Below, in pieces: positions 24,521-35,256 of a stretch of 64,000 nt of DNA. Under the pieces are notes generated by a model. The model had not been told where the DNA came from, did no database searches, and saw only the letters and a list, made by a program, of their open reading frames with translations. Made by a program: the position numbers and the translations under genes. Source of the stretch: Hirsutella rhossiliensis (lineage: Eukaryota; Ascomycota; Sordariomycetes; Hypocreales; Ophiocordycipitaceae); assembly GCF_020360975.1 (NCBI RefSeq), contig NW_025408672.1, positions 558,001-622,000 of the forward strand, written 5' to 3'. The first letter of the stretch is position 1, and each line of letters starts with the position of its first letter.

Positions 24521-25234
24521 ATGGGAGAGATGGCTGGTAGACTGACCGACTTCTTGTCGCTTGCAGTGATGGCTGGCTTGCAATTCCCGAGGAGATAGAA
24601 GCTCGTCGTCGGCACACGGCACGTATCGGGGGTTTATCATAATTACCTAGTAATATCTGTTGCGGGCATACGGCCGACCTCACCCCGACCTTGCAACGTC
24701 TGCTCTCAATCCGCAACATCAAGACGTGTTCAATGACCGAGAGGCGGATGATATCGAAGGGCAAGGGATCATTGCATGGCCACGCGCTTGGATCTTGTTG
24801 AACCGCCAACGACAATCGTACAGCTAGGAGCGAATTTGGCGCCTTGCTCTTCCCAGATGTCTCCATCCGATTCACAAGAGCGCTATGCTTCGGCTGTGCT
24901 TTGCGGGATACAGCACGGCCTGGGATGTAGCCGAACCTTTTCGCCAAAGAAACGCAAACGGAGGATCTCTCCATATATGCAATGTCACCTTGATATTTAC
25001 TCCACCCATCTGCTAGTGTAGCTGCGAGTTATAGAGTTGTCGAGGAGAGCCGAGCCCAGAGGGCTCAAGAGCTGGCAACTGAGTCTGCCGGGCCAACATG
25101 ACACTGCTAGCAGAAGGACGTGCAAAGGACGGAACATGCATATAGGGACATCTTAATGCCCTCTGTTGGCTAGTTATTGATGGTATTTATACTTACATAA
25201 ATCCCGTTACTTGTCTTAATAAATATATAGGATA
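24521..25234. other. Intergenic, transition to AT-rich DNA
   Basis: About 700 bp that fall visibly in GC content toward the copia insertion site. The last 70 bp before it are almost pure A/T. No gene is seen. Confidence 0.5.
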
Positions 25235-25434
25235 TGTTGGATCCACCTGTGCACTAGGCACCGATCGCGCACGTATAACTAATCGACCGCGCTAGTCACG
25301 TGCGAGTAAGAGGTGAGACACAGGGAGGAAGGTCTTTGCACACAGTTTGTATGGGACACGTTTCCCTAGTTACACAAGATATAACCAATTGAACCAGTTC
25401 GAATAACCTCACTGCAGTGAAGAGCCTGTCCACA
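25235..25434 (+). repeat. 5' LTR of copia element
   Basis: 200 bp, TGTTGG..CCACA, identical by eye to the 3' copy. The primer-binding site should begin at 25435 (CTGATCAGTG...), directly after the LTR. Confidence 0.97.
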
Positions 25435-25701
25435 CTGATCAGTGTCGCCCGGCAAAGGTGACACAGAACAGCAAGACGGAAGAGAGCTAACCTATCGTCA
25501 CGCTCTGCAAAGCGAGCTCCTGACGGTAGGATAGTTGCTACAACGCGCGGATTGCTACGAAGACTCTGCATCAGAGCCCACTCTAGTTATCCAACCGTGC
25601 CTAAGCTTTGCTGTCATCAGCGACCCTTAGGCGTGCCCTATCGCACATTGATAACCTCATTGACACCCTGTGCCCTGTTTCTCAGCACACAGCCTGTCAA
25701 T

Positions 25702-28700
25702 ATGTCTGACAATTCATCTGCCGCACTAGCCCCGGCAACAGCCCAGGATACCCCGGCCAACGTGTCTCTCGAAGACAGGCAACTCGTTGAACGGAACCTG
25801 ACGATCGTGGAGCTCCTTCACTCCCGATCAGGCATTTCGACGCGGATTTCCTCAACGAACCTATCACCCAGAGCTCCTCCCTTGTCCACCGCAACAGCTT
25901 CTTCTTAGGCTGTGTGGCAACATACACGGTGGATAAACGTAACCACGGAATTGCCCTGCTTGGGGATCTGTATAACGACTTCACGGGATGGAGCTATGAT
26001 GACTTCGAACTAATCAACCCACGCCTTAGATCAAGACTCCGGACGCTTCTCAGAATTAGGGGGATCTATATGGGCAAGGCCAACTCTAGCATCTCTCGAG
26101 CTTTATGTGGCCTTCTAACAAGTAACGAACTTCCTGAATGGGATGAGAACGAGTTGCTTGGTCAAGAGGTTGCTGAAAACACCGTGGCATATAAGGTGAA
26201 ACAGAAGCTGCTCCAAGGAACTGTTAAAGCGGCTATATCGTCACCGGCACCGGTAGTAATCCAGCAGCCAACTATTACCCGACCGGCGGAACCGGAATCC
26301 CCTCAGATCATTGAGACCCATCAACCCGCTCAGCAAGAGCCTCAGCATCAATGGCGCGAATCCCCTCGGTATCAGCAGACGCTCCCCGTACGGACTACCA
26401 ACTTCCGAGATGCATACACGAGCATTCCACCTGTTCGATTCGAGAACGAGGAAGTTGAGGCCGATCTCACGATTAGATTCATTAAGATATGGGACAAGAA
26501 ACTAGCCTATACCGGCGAACCATACGATATCTTCGATGACAAGATCCGGAAATTCATGAGCGTGTGCCGTCAAGCAAACATTCCTCCGTCTAAATTCCAT
26601 GGTGTTATCCTTCGATTCTGGCCAAGGAAGCTCAGTCCTTCTTTCTACACGAAATCAGCACTGATTTAACCTTCGCTGAGATGTATCAGAAGATGAAAGA
26701 GCACTTTGACACCGAAATCAACCAGAAGATGTATCATACCCACTGGAGCACCCTCACCTTCAGCCGACTTCGGGCTGAGATGCCCGTAAGTCATCTGACG
26801 AGGTCCTCCAGGCCCTTCTTACGAAATTGCGGCTCTGTAGGAGAGCACTCGGGGATAAGTCTGGCGGCGAAGGTGGCCTGATCGATGCAACGCTCAGGGC
26901 GTGCCGTGGTGTGCCTGAATTCCGACTCGCGATATACTCTCCCGCACCTACATTTGAGGGATTGGCATCACAGCTTCGATCATCGCTATCTGCCATGCAA
27001 GATGAACGATCTGAACAACCCAGTGGCCAATATCCCCAAGACCTGGATAGAGGACATGATCAGCACTTCGTGGATCGCAAATTTCAGCGAAATTCCGGCG
27101 GAACAAGAGGTCAATCACAAAGGCGTCAGCCAAATTGGAAGAAGAAATGCTACGTTTGCGGCAAGGAAGGTTGTTTCTCAACGAGACATCCTGAAAACGA
27201 GAGAAAAGCAGCCAAAGAGAAGTATCTACGAGAGAGAGGCTTCCACGGTCAATCTCGTTCGTATGCTATGTTCTTGGCTGACTATGAAGGGAATCACAGG
27301 ATCAGGATGACTCGAGCACCGAGGAATCCGATGATTCTGACTCCTCTGACCCTTATGAATCGTTCTACGCTGCTGCGACCTTTCTGTCCAACGAAGCTTT
27401 CCATCATCGGATCTCTCAGTAGGCATCAAGTTATTCAACAGTGACGAACCCACACAATTCATACTAGATCGTTACTCTCAAGACTCGTTCCAAGGAATCA
27501 TGCCGGACACAGGTGCGGCATGCATATCGACGGGAGGAATCGAACAACTGCGTGCTCTCCAACGAGAGATGCCCCCAGTCCAATTCCGTGATGATCGCAA
27601 GCCCGAACCAGTTAGATTTGGTGCAGGAAGATTGGAAACACCACTTGGCGTGATCACCTTGAACACACCAGTGGGAGAGGTTGATTTTCATATAGTCAAC
27701 GTGCCAACGCCATTCCTCCTATGCCTAGCTGATATGGATCGGCTCGGCGTATATTTAAATAACGTCACGAACGAGCTCGTTGGCAATGGTGTGAGCGTTC
27801 CAGTGATTCGAAGATGGGGTCACGCGTGGTTCTTCTTGCGGAAACAAGAGGCATCAGTGGCATATCTCACGGAGGCTGAATTGCGGCGCCTCCACACGCG
27901 TTTTGGTCATCCATCCGTGTATCGGCTGCACAAGCTGCTGAATTCGGCTGGCCATGATGTGGAAATCGAAGCTCTGGAAATGATCAAGAAGTTCTGCCAC
28001 TACTGTCAGATGAAATCCGACCCGCCACGAAGGTTCAAGTTCAGCTTGAAGGATGATTGTGACTTCAATTACGAAGTCATCGTTGATGTCATGACATTGG
28101 GTGGCAGACCAGTCCTCCATGTTGTTGATCAAGCCACTGCCTATCAGGCAGGAGATTCCTATCCAACATGACGGCCAAGAAACGTGGCTCGCGTTGAAAC
28201 AATGTTGGATGGATACATACCTTGGACCACCCGATGTGATCACTCATGACGCAGGCACGAATTTCGCTGCTGCCGAGTTCCAAGCAGAAGCGAAATTGAT
28301 GGGAATAACGTGTCATCAGGTGCCTGTGGAAGCACATTGGGCTGTTGGGAAGGTTGAGAAGTATCATGTGCCCGTCCGAAGAGCATATGATATATTAAAG
28401 GCAGAGCTGAAGGATACCGTGAGCCCTGATCAAGTCCTTCAAATGGCTTTCAAGGCTGTCAACGACACAGCCGGTCCGGATGGCCTCGTTCCAACCCTCC
28501 TCGTCTTCGGTGCTCTGCCTCGAATGACGATGGATTCGCCGCCTACACCTTCCGCAATGGCAAGAGCTAAGGCGGTGTGGCGAACGATGTCAGAGCTGAG
28601 GAAGATCAACGCCCAGAGGAAGGTTCAGACCGCGTTAAATACGCGTAATGGGCCTGATACAGCGTTGCGCCTGCCCTATCCCTGGCGCTAGGAAGCGAAG

Positions 28701-30740
28701 TTCGCGTATTTCGCGAGAAGCACGGATGGCAAGGCCCATATAAAGTGCTCGAGGTGACGGATACGGAAATCGCAGTTGACCTGGACAACGGACCAGCGAA
28801 ATTTCGCAGTACATGCGTCCAACCGTACTATCGTCACCCGGAATCGCTCCTTCCTCAGTTGCAACCCGACCCTAGCCCTAGCCGCACAGACCCATCAACA
28901 CAACAATCACTCCTTCCCTCAACACAATCCGATCAACAACATCCTCTTCAAAACCCTCTTCCCCTTCCACCCACAACTCAACAACCTCTTCCTCTTCCTA
29001 CCACAGAAGACCAACCCAAACCTTTCGAATACCCTGAGCCAAAGAGGCCGCGCAGGCGTGGCCGACCTAGGAAGGATGCTGCACAAAATGGCACATCAGA
29101 ATCCACTATTGTTTGCTCACCCGTTCAATTTATCGTTCATCATGAAGCTAATGCGTTTCTTGTTCGAAAAGAAATGGAACATCTCGGCCTAGCCAAGCGG
29201 CTACGAGCTGAAGGAAAGATCACAAGCACCGGTTTCCCATTTGAAGCTTCCGACACACTCGAGCTCACGAACCTCCTCGCCGCTGGGGTCATTGTACCCG
29301 AAGAATTCGATGCGAATAAACATGGTGGATATCGTGTCTTCAAATCACGAATGGTCAGAGAGGTTAAGGGAAGAAATACTGCAACGCCATACGAGAAATC
29401 ACGCCTCGTTGTGCAAGGATACAATGATGATGGGAAACGTGGGATCCTCACACAAGCCCCTACCATCAGCCGGCCCGCACAACGCGTGGCCTTGGCCTTA
29501 GCACCGTTTCTCTGCACACGGGATATGTTCATCATGATCAGAGACATCACGATGGCATACACACAATCCCAGACCAAGCTGGCCCGTGTCATCCTTGCAG
29601 CCCTTCCTCAAGAACTCAAAAGAAGATATCCAGAGGAACAATCCTGCGAATCGTGAAGCCGCTATATGGCATCGCAGAGGCAGGAGCCCACTGGTTCAAC
29701 ACATATCACGACCATCACTGCCGCAAGCTTAATATGGAAACCTCTTCGTTTGACCCGTGCCTTCTGATCACGGCAAACAACATCGCCGACAAGGACCTGT
29801 TTGGCATCGCGGCCTTGCAAACGGATGACACATTCATTGTTGGCACAGATGCATTTCTCAAGATCGAGGAGAAAGAACTCTGCTTTAAGGCCAAGCCAAA
29901 GAGATTCTCCAAGAAGGTTCCATCTGCGACTTTAACGGCAGCCGCCTGACCATACAAAATGGCTGTGTCATCGTCAGGCAGAAGGGCCAAGCCCAAAACC
30001 TCGAGGAGATCAATCTTCAGGCATCAAGTAGGCATCAGGATTATGCTGCTCAACGCGCCCGGGGGGCATATATCGCTTCGATTTGCCAACCCGAAGCAAC
30101 ATACGATTGTTCCGTTGCGGCACAAGCCCAAGAGCCCGTTAATACCGACTTCAAGGCTTTGAACAAGCGGATTGAATGGCAGATCAACAATCCCGACCGT
30201 GGCCTATGTTACATACCCATCGATCTCGAGAGCGCGAAGATCTTTGTGTTCACCGATGGATCATTCGCCAACAATAAGGATTTAAGCTCTCAAATCGGCT
30301 TTGTGATTATCATCGCCAATGAGACCGCGCAATCAACCGATTCATTTTCCATCCGCGGAAACATTCTTCATTGGAGCTCAACTAAATGCAAGCGCGTTAC
30401 TCGAAGCGTTCTTGCATCAGAGATCTATGGATTGACATCGGGCTTCGATCTCGCATTTGTGATCAAGCAAACGGTCAATACGATCGCACAACGCCTTGAT
30501 CTGAAGCAAATCCCGCTCGTCATTTGCACAGATTCATATAGCCTCTATGAGTGCCTCGTCAAACTTGGCACCACAACAGAGAAGCGACTCATGATAGATA
30601 TCATGGCGCTGAGGCAGGCATATGAATCAAGGGATATTGCGGAAATCCGTTGGGTCAACGGCGCAGATAACCCTGCCGATGCTATGACGAAGGCATCACA
30701 AACAGCGCCCTCACGCAGTTTATTAGCGACAATCAGCTAA
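25702..30740 (+). pseudogene. Copia Gag-Pol polyprotein, frame broken ten times
   Basis: One coding phase can be followed from the ATG at 25702 to the stop at 30740 (about 1,680 codons) if ten frame changes are allowed, near 25836, 26610, 26785, 27297, 27415, 28151, 28175, 28672, 29635 and 29900. Each needs exactly one added base, mostly within a run of two to four identical bases. I found no substitution-type stop. Domains: Gag (25702-27250) with a knuckle spaced C-x2-C-x4-C-x4-H (CYVCGKEGCFSTRH); protease DTGA (about 27500); pre-integrase LHTRFGHPS..CHYC (about 27890-28010); integrase with HDAGTNF and EKYH; a GRPRK basic tract (about 29055); RT (29280-29850) whose active site reads QTDD instead of the common YVDD; RNase H (FTDGSF, SEIYG, TDSYS, NPADAMTK; 30250-30690). 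As written it cannot make a full polyprotein. Confidence 0.9.
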
Positions 30741-31135
30741 ACGTGAGGGTGGAAGGATTCGTTCATCGCAATAACACAACAATTCTCGACGAGATTTAAT
30801 CGGTTTTTCGTTCCCTTCTTCTGCTTTACCGTCGTTCTTTTATTCCATTCACATTAACGAGGAGATCCTCGTGTCCATATTCCAACGTGGGACCGATGGA
30901 ATCAGCTAGCGCATCCGGCGCTCGAAATGCGGCCCATGATGGCGTGTGGCAGAACACACCCAGTGTGGGGAGGAGAGCTACAGTCAGAGCACACTATCCA
31001 ACATAGTGATGCATCGTGGTAGGAGTTTGTTGGTGTTCTTGTTCGTGTTTTTCCTATCTCATCTTAATTCGCTGTGTTTGGTGTGTTTTGGTGGATTGAT
31101 TAGTGCGCGATCATCGATTTAGAAAGAGGTTCCAG

Positions 31136-31335
31136 TGTTGGATCCACCTGTGCACTAGGCACCGATCGCGCACGTATAACTAATCGACCGCGCTAGTCAC
31201 GTGCGAGTAAGAGGTGAGACACAGGGAGGAAGGTCTTTGCACACAGTTTGTATGGGACACGTTTCCCTAGTTACACAAGATATAACCAATTGAACCAGTT
31301 CGAATAACCTCACTGCAGTGAAGAGCCTGTCCACA
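31136..31335 (+). repeat. 3' LTR of copia element
   Basis: 200 bp, identical by eye to 25235-25434, followed by the GGATA target duplication. Confidence 0.97.
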
Positions 31336-32001
31336 GGATATATATTATAGAACTTACCCCTTGAAGACCCTTATACCTCTTACTATCCTTTGGAGCTACG
31401 ACTTAAAAGTTATAACCTTGGCCTATTGAATATCTTTTCTTGCTAATATTCCCTTTGAATCTACTTATAAACTATACTTAACTTACTTCTAAGGCGTTTA
31501 TTAAGCGGACACGGAGGATCGTTAGTTAGGGCCCTAATTAGTCTCGATCTGCCGGTGCTTAGTTGTTTGACCAAACTTTCTTGTCAGCAGGATAAAGACT
31601 TATAAACTATACCAATAACACCTCCACTGGGGAGGGGTGGAGGGCTATTTTGCTGGTGGTCAAGTGGTATTTGCTATGTTTGACAGTTCTCATGTGTGGT
31701 CAATTAACAAAGCTGTCGCTTAGTCAGTTTCGTTCCCTTCTATCACACGCATACTGTCGGCCTCTGCATCATGGGGGGTTCTATTAGTAGCGCGACCACT
31801 GCTTTTGCCCTTTTGGGGCCAAGACCCCTTACAGATATGCTGTTTGAGTGCCAATATGGCAACTATTTATTCCCTTTCTATTAGATATATATTGAAAGGG
31901 GGCACATACGACTAGCTCGACTAAATAGCAAGTTAATAATAGATCTTTATGCTATAACGTGTAGTATATCAAAGTATACAAGGCAAGATAAGTCTGCAGC
32001 T
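31336..32001. other. AT-rich intergenic, no gene seen
   Basis: About 670 bp of AT-rich sequence that keeps normal CA and TG dinucleotides, so it is not saturated by RIP. It includes the 3' UTR of the minus-strand protease gene. Confidence 0.45.
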
Positions 32002-33509
32002 TTACACAGCTTCACACGGCTTCCGCTGCTTGCCATTATTGTTATTAGCAACCCGATTTGGCACGCCACCAAGTTCACCCTTTACTTGATCCTTTGTAGA
32101 AGTTTGGAAGAGGAAGTCTGTAATCTTCTGAGCATCAGTTATGCCGTAAACTGACATAGCATTCAAGACGAGGCCGGCAACATGGGGCGCAGCCATTGAG
32201 GTGCCAGTCTTTTTCGCATTGCCGGTATCCTTCTTATATGTAACCGACGGGATCTGCGCTCCTGGGGCGAAAATATCGACCACAGGCCCCAAGTTACAGT
32301 AAGACGCAACGCTCCAGTCTGTGTTAATACTTCCAACAGTTATGGCATTCGGTGAGCGAGCAGGCGACCCCCAGGCACATTTGCCCTCGTTACCTGAGGC
32401 AGCGACAGTCAACACGCCCTTCTTGAAAACCTTGTCGATAAGATTGTCTAAAGCTTCCGAAATGCCGATATTGAGAGACATGTTAATCACGGCCCTGCCA
32501 AGGCGATTTTTTTTTTCAATATCCTCCATGATCCAATGGACGGCGTTTATCATTGTAGTAGCGGCAATTGCTCCGTCTTGCGTCACCTTCACAGATATGA
32601 TGTGAGCATTCTTGACCACACCGTAGGTCTTAGAGGCAATGATTCCAGCGACGTGGGTACCGTGTCCTTTTTTGTCTTCGTAGTCGTCCTTATATCGAGT
32701 CCAGCCATTTTCAGCTCGGCCCTCAAATTCTTTATGTGTAATTCGAACACCCGAATCGACGACATAGGCGTAGGTGTTGCTCCCGGCATCAGAATCGTAA
32801 TAGTACTTGTATAAAGCTGAAGGCCGCCATTTTTTTGTGGCAAATCTGTGAGAGATATCCCGAAGGTTGTGAGGCGCCCAGCGCTGGGTAACTAACGTCC
32901 CTGCTCTCCTTTGTACACGTGTTGGCGGCTTTAATGACTCGTTTTCCACCTCTGAATCTGTCTCCAGTTCGCGGAGGGTTAGGTTGGCATGTATGATCTG
33001 ATCCTTTTCCACGGATTTGACCTTGATCAAAGTCAGCCTTTTGGTAATGTAACTTCGAAGGCCGGATTCAGAGTGGTGCACTTACTTGGGGCTGTTTACG
33101 GATATAATCAATGACTTGTGATGCGAAGCTACCTGTATAACCATGAAACCCGTATTTCTCCCCGAAAAAGGTGTCCTGACGACCCTTGAACTGACGATCG
33201 CTACTATTAAGACTGGCCCGGTGCTTGGAATCTACCAATTGAAGGTGAGATTCAAGATCCTTATCTTTTAAGCCGTCTTGCATAGCCACGATATATATCT
33301 CTTCACTATTGCCAGAGTCGTTCGTAATCGACTAGATGTGTCAGTTTCTATATGCATTTACTCCAATTTCTAGGCGTGCTTACATGTCCGCTTGGTTCTG
33401 TAACTGAACCCGAATCCAGTGTATTCTCCGGCCCAGGACCCGTTCGGTCATTGACTATGCGCGCAACCCCCCCAGTAAGGACAGCCAAAAAGAGAGTTGT
33501 AATCTTCAT
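32002..33509 (-). CDS. Secreted subtilisin-like serine protease (S8, proteinase K type)
   Basis: Three exons join in phase: 33509-33384, 33331-33086 and 33021-32002, about 463 aa. Introns are 52 nt (GTAAGC..CTGAC..CTAG) and 64 nt (GTAAGT..CTGAC..CAAG). The start MKITTLFLAVLTGGVA is a signal peptide. Residues about 45-130 form an I9 propeptide (EEIYIVAMQDG to VKSVEKDQI). The catalytic triad is intact: Asp about 213 (YVVDSGV), His about 244 (GHGTHVAG) and Ser about 399 (GTSMAAPHVAG), with oxyanion Asn about 335 (AASGNEG). The C-terminus ends in a basic Asn-rich tail (NNNNGKQRK). Related extracellular proteases degrade host cuticle or environmental protein. Base composition is AT-richer than the core genes, and the neighbours are repeats and an MACPF-like gene, suggesting an accessory or effector role. 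Confidence 0.92.
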
Positions 33510-35256
33510 CCTTTTTAGAGCAGTGAAAGCAGGGTCCTGGTGACAAAATTGTGGTTAAAATCCGGGATTCTCTAAGAGAAGTTGACGCATTTGTAAATTG
33601 TAGTAGAGCGACTATACAGGTCATGTTTAAGAGTATATAGACATATATAGATTGTAATAGTGATGCCATCCCAGTCACGCTCTATTATAGATTATAACAG
33701 TGCTGATATCCGAGCCAGGCTTGAAATTAGATTATAACAGTCATGCTATCAGTTGTGCTTAAGATTGAACTGATTAGCCCAGCTCTATTAAAAGCAGGGG
33801 TTCTGTCACTTTGAAAGATAATCATTAGCTGCCGATAATCCGTAAAGGGATGCATAATTCAGCCGATTTACCTTGTCCGTCACGGGACCGCTCGATATAC
33901 CCCGGGCCATGAAAAAGCCTCAACGCACCAATTGCAGCCGTGCGATACTGCAAAGGGTCATAATGAAGTCTCATCAAGGCACCGAGTCACGCGCACCTTG
34001 CAGCGATACATTTTCTTTGAATATCATCCGGAAAACCGCATCGCGTCGCACCAGACGAGGCAGCTTGTGCTTGGGTTTGTGATGCTGGGAGCTCAGACGC
34101 TCTACTTGGAGGAGTTGAGGTTGCTTCATCTTCTGGCACGACACGTGTCGAGGAAGTGCGGGAGGCTCTAGCACAGCAGAGAGAAGCAGGATGAGACCAC
34201 CTTCGGATCAGATCTGCGGGGACATGCTTGGCAATTCCTCATCAGGTGGCCCATGGTCATGCCCATCAAATTTAGTAGGAGAATCTGATTCTGCTCCTGC
34301 AAAGTCCTGAGTATGTGAAGGCATGGGCTGCGGCGCGGGTACACTTGTCTGTGCTGAAGCGTCATGCTATCACAGCATTTTTGCGATATAGCTAGGCCTA
34401 ATGCTATTATGGGCTATCGAGAACAGGGTGTAAAAATCGAAGACTGCCCTACACCTGGTATACGACCGCGGGATAGCCAGATTCAGTCAGTTATCGCCAA
34501 GTGTAATAAGGTCAGTTTACTAAGAGCTGGGCACTACTTTGTAATCTCGAATTCGTGTTCATCAGGTGTTCGAGATTATGAGTCGTATAAAACAATGCGC
34601 TATTCTAGCATGGTTTCCAATGGAAGCTCGTCTCCCTCTAGGCGCGACGGAATCTGGCTAGTCTGTGAGTGGGCGCCGTCTTCATGCCTGCGCCTGCGAG
34701 GCTGACTGAGAGGAATCAGGCCACAGGGCTCCAAGAAGGCCGCCTCCTGGTCACTGCAGTGATTTTACAAGCAGCAGATACCGTATTGTCTCGAGAATTC
34801 GAGCCCGTCTTGGTAAGGGGAACCCTGTAGAGAAGTACCTTTAATCTGTCCTCATTCGTATGGGCAACCCAGCTTTTAGCGATCGCCAAGGCTGGCTCAA
34901 CTTTTTGAGATCATGCGGTATAGCAGAACAGCCCTGTCAAACGTGATGAATACGGCTCTGCCAAGAAAAATGGTGGCACCCATAGTAGAGGCATTTCTAG
35001 AGCATATTACATTGTGACTACACATCCCTACTGCAAGTCTGCGTCTGCCTTAAATTATTTCAGGTATCGTGGATCAGATTTGAATTATATGATGACAGTC
35101 GGACAGACGCAATAAAGAGTTAGCAACATCAACCCGACTCGTCATCATAAGCCTACCTACATGTACTGATCGAAGCTCCTCAAGATCATTTCATATCCTT
35201 TCTCAAGCCTCGATATTCCTCTGGCATACACGTTTACTTATTTTCATGATTCCACA
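33510..35256. other. Intergenic, possible decayed minus-strand coding remnants
   Basis: No intact gene. On the minus strand between about 34,670 and 33,980 several short stretches look like former coding sequence, acidic and Ser/Pro-rich (for example SHTQDFAGAESDSPTKFDG and PEDEATSTPPSRASELPAS), in different frames and with stops between them. They could be a decayed gene or the disordered end of an old transposon protein. I cannot name it. At 33,600-33,760 the phrase AGATTATAACAGT and variants recur several times. Confidence 0.25.

Larger units (their letters stand above)
25235..31335 (+). mobile_element. Full-length Ty1/copia LTR retrotransposon
   Basis: A 6,101-bp element bounded by two identical 200-bp LTRs that start TGTTGG and end CCACA, and flanked on both sides by the 5-bp duplication GGATA (25230-25234 and 31336-31340). 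Inside, in order on the plus strand, are Gag with a zinc knuckle, an aspartic protease (MPDTGAAC), the GAG-pre-integrase zinc region, integrase, reverse transcriptase and RNase H, which is the Ty1/copia order. A purine-rich tract (AGAAAGAGG, 31121-31129) lies just before the 3' LTR. There is no sign of RIP. The element inserted into an AT-rich site (AATATATA context). Confidence 0.97.

Noticed and set aside
33873..34174. Two short opposing frames at 33.9-34.2 kb as genes
   Set aside because: Neither has a start context, splice sites or motifs; kept only as possible decayed remnants.
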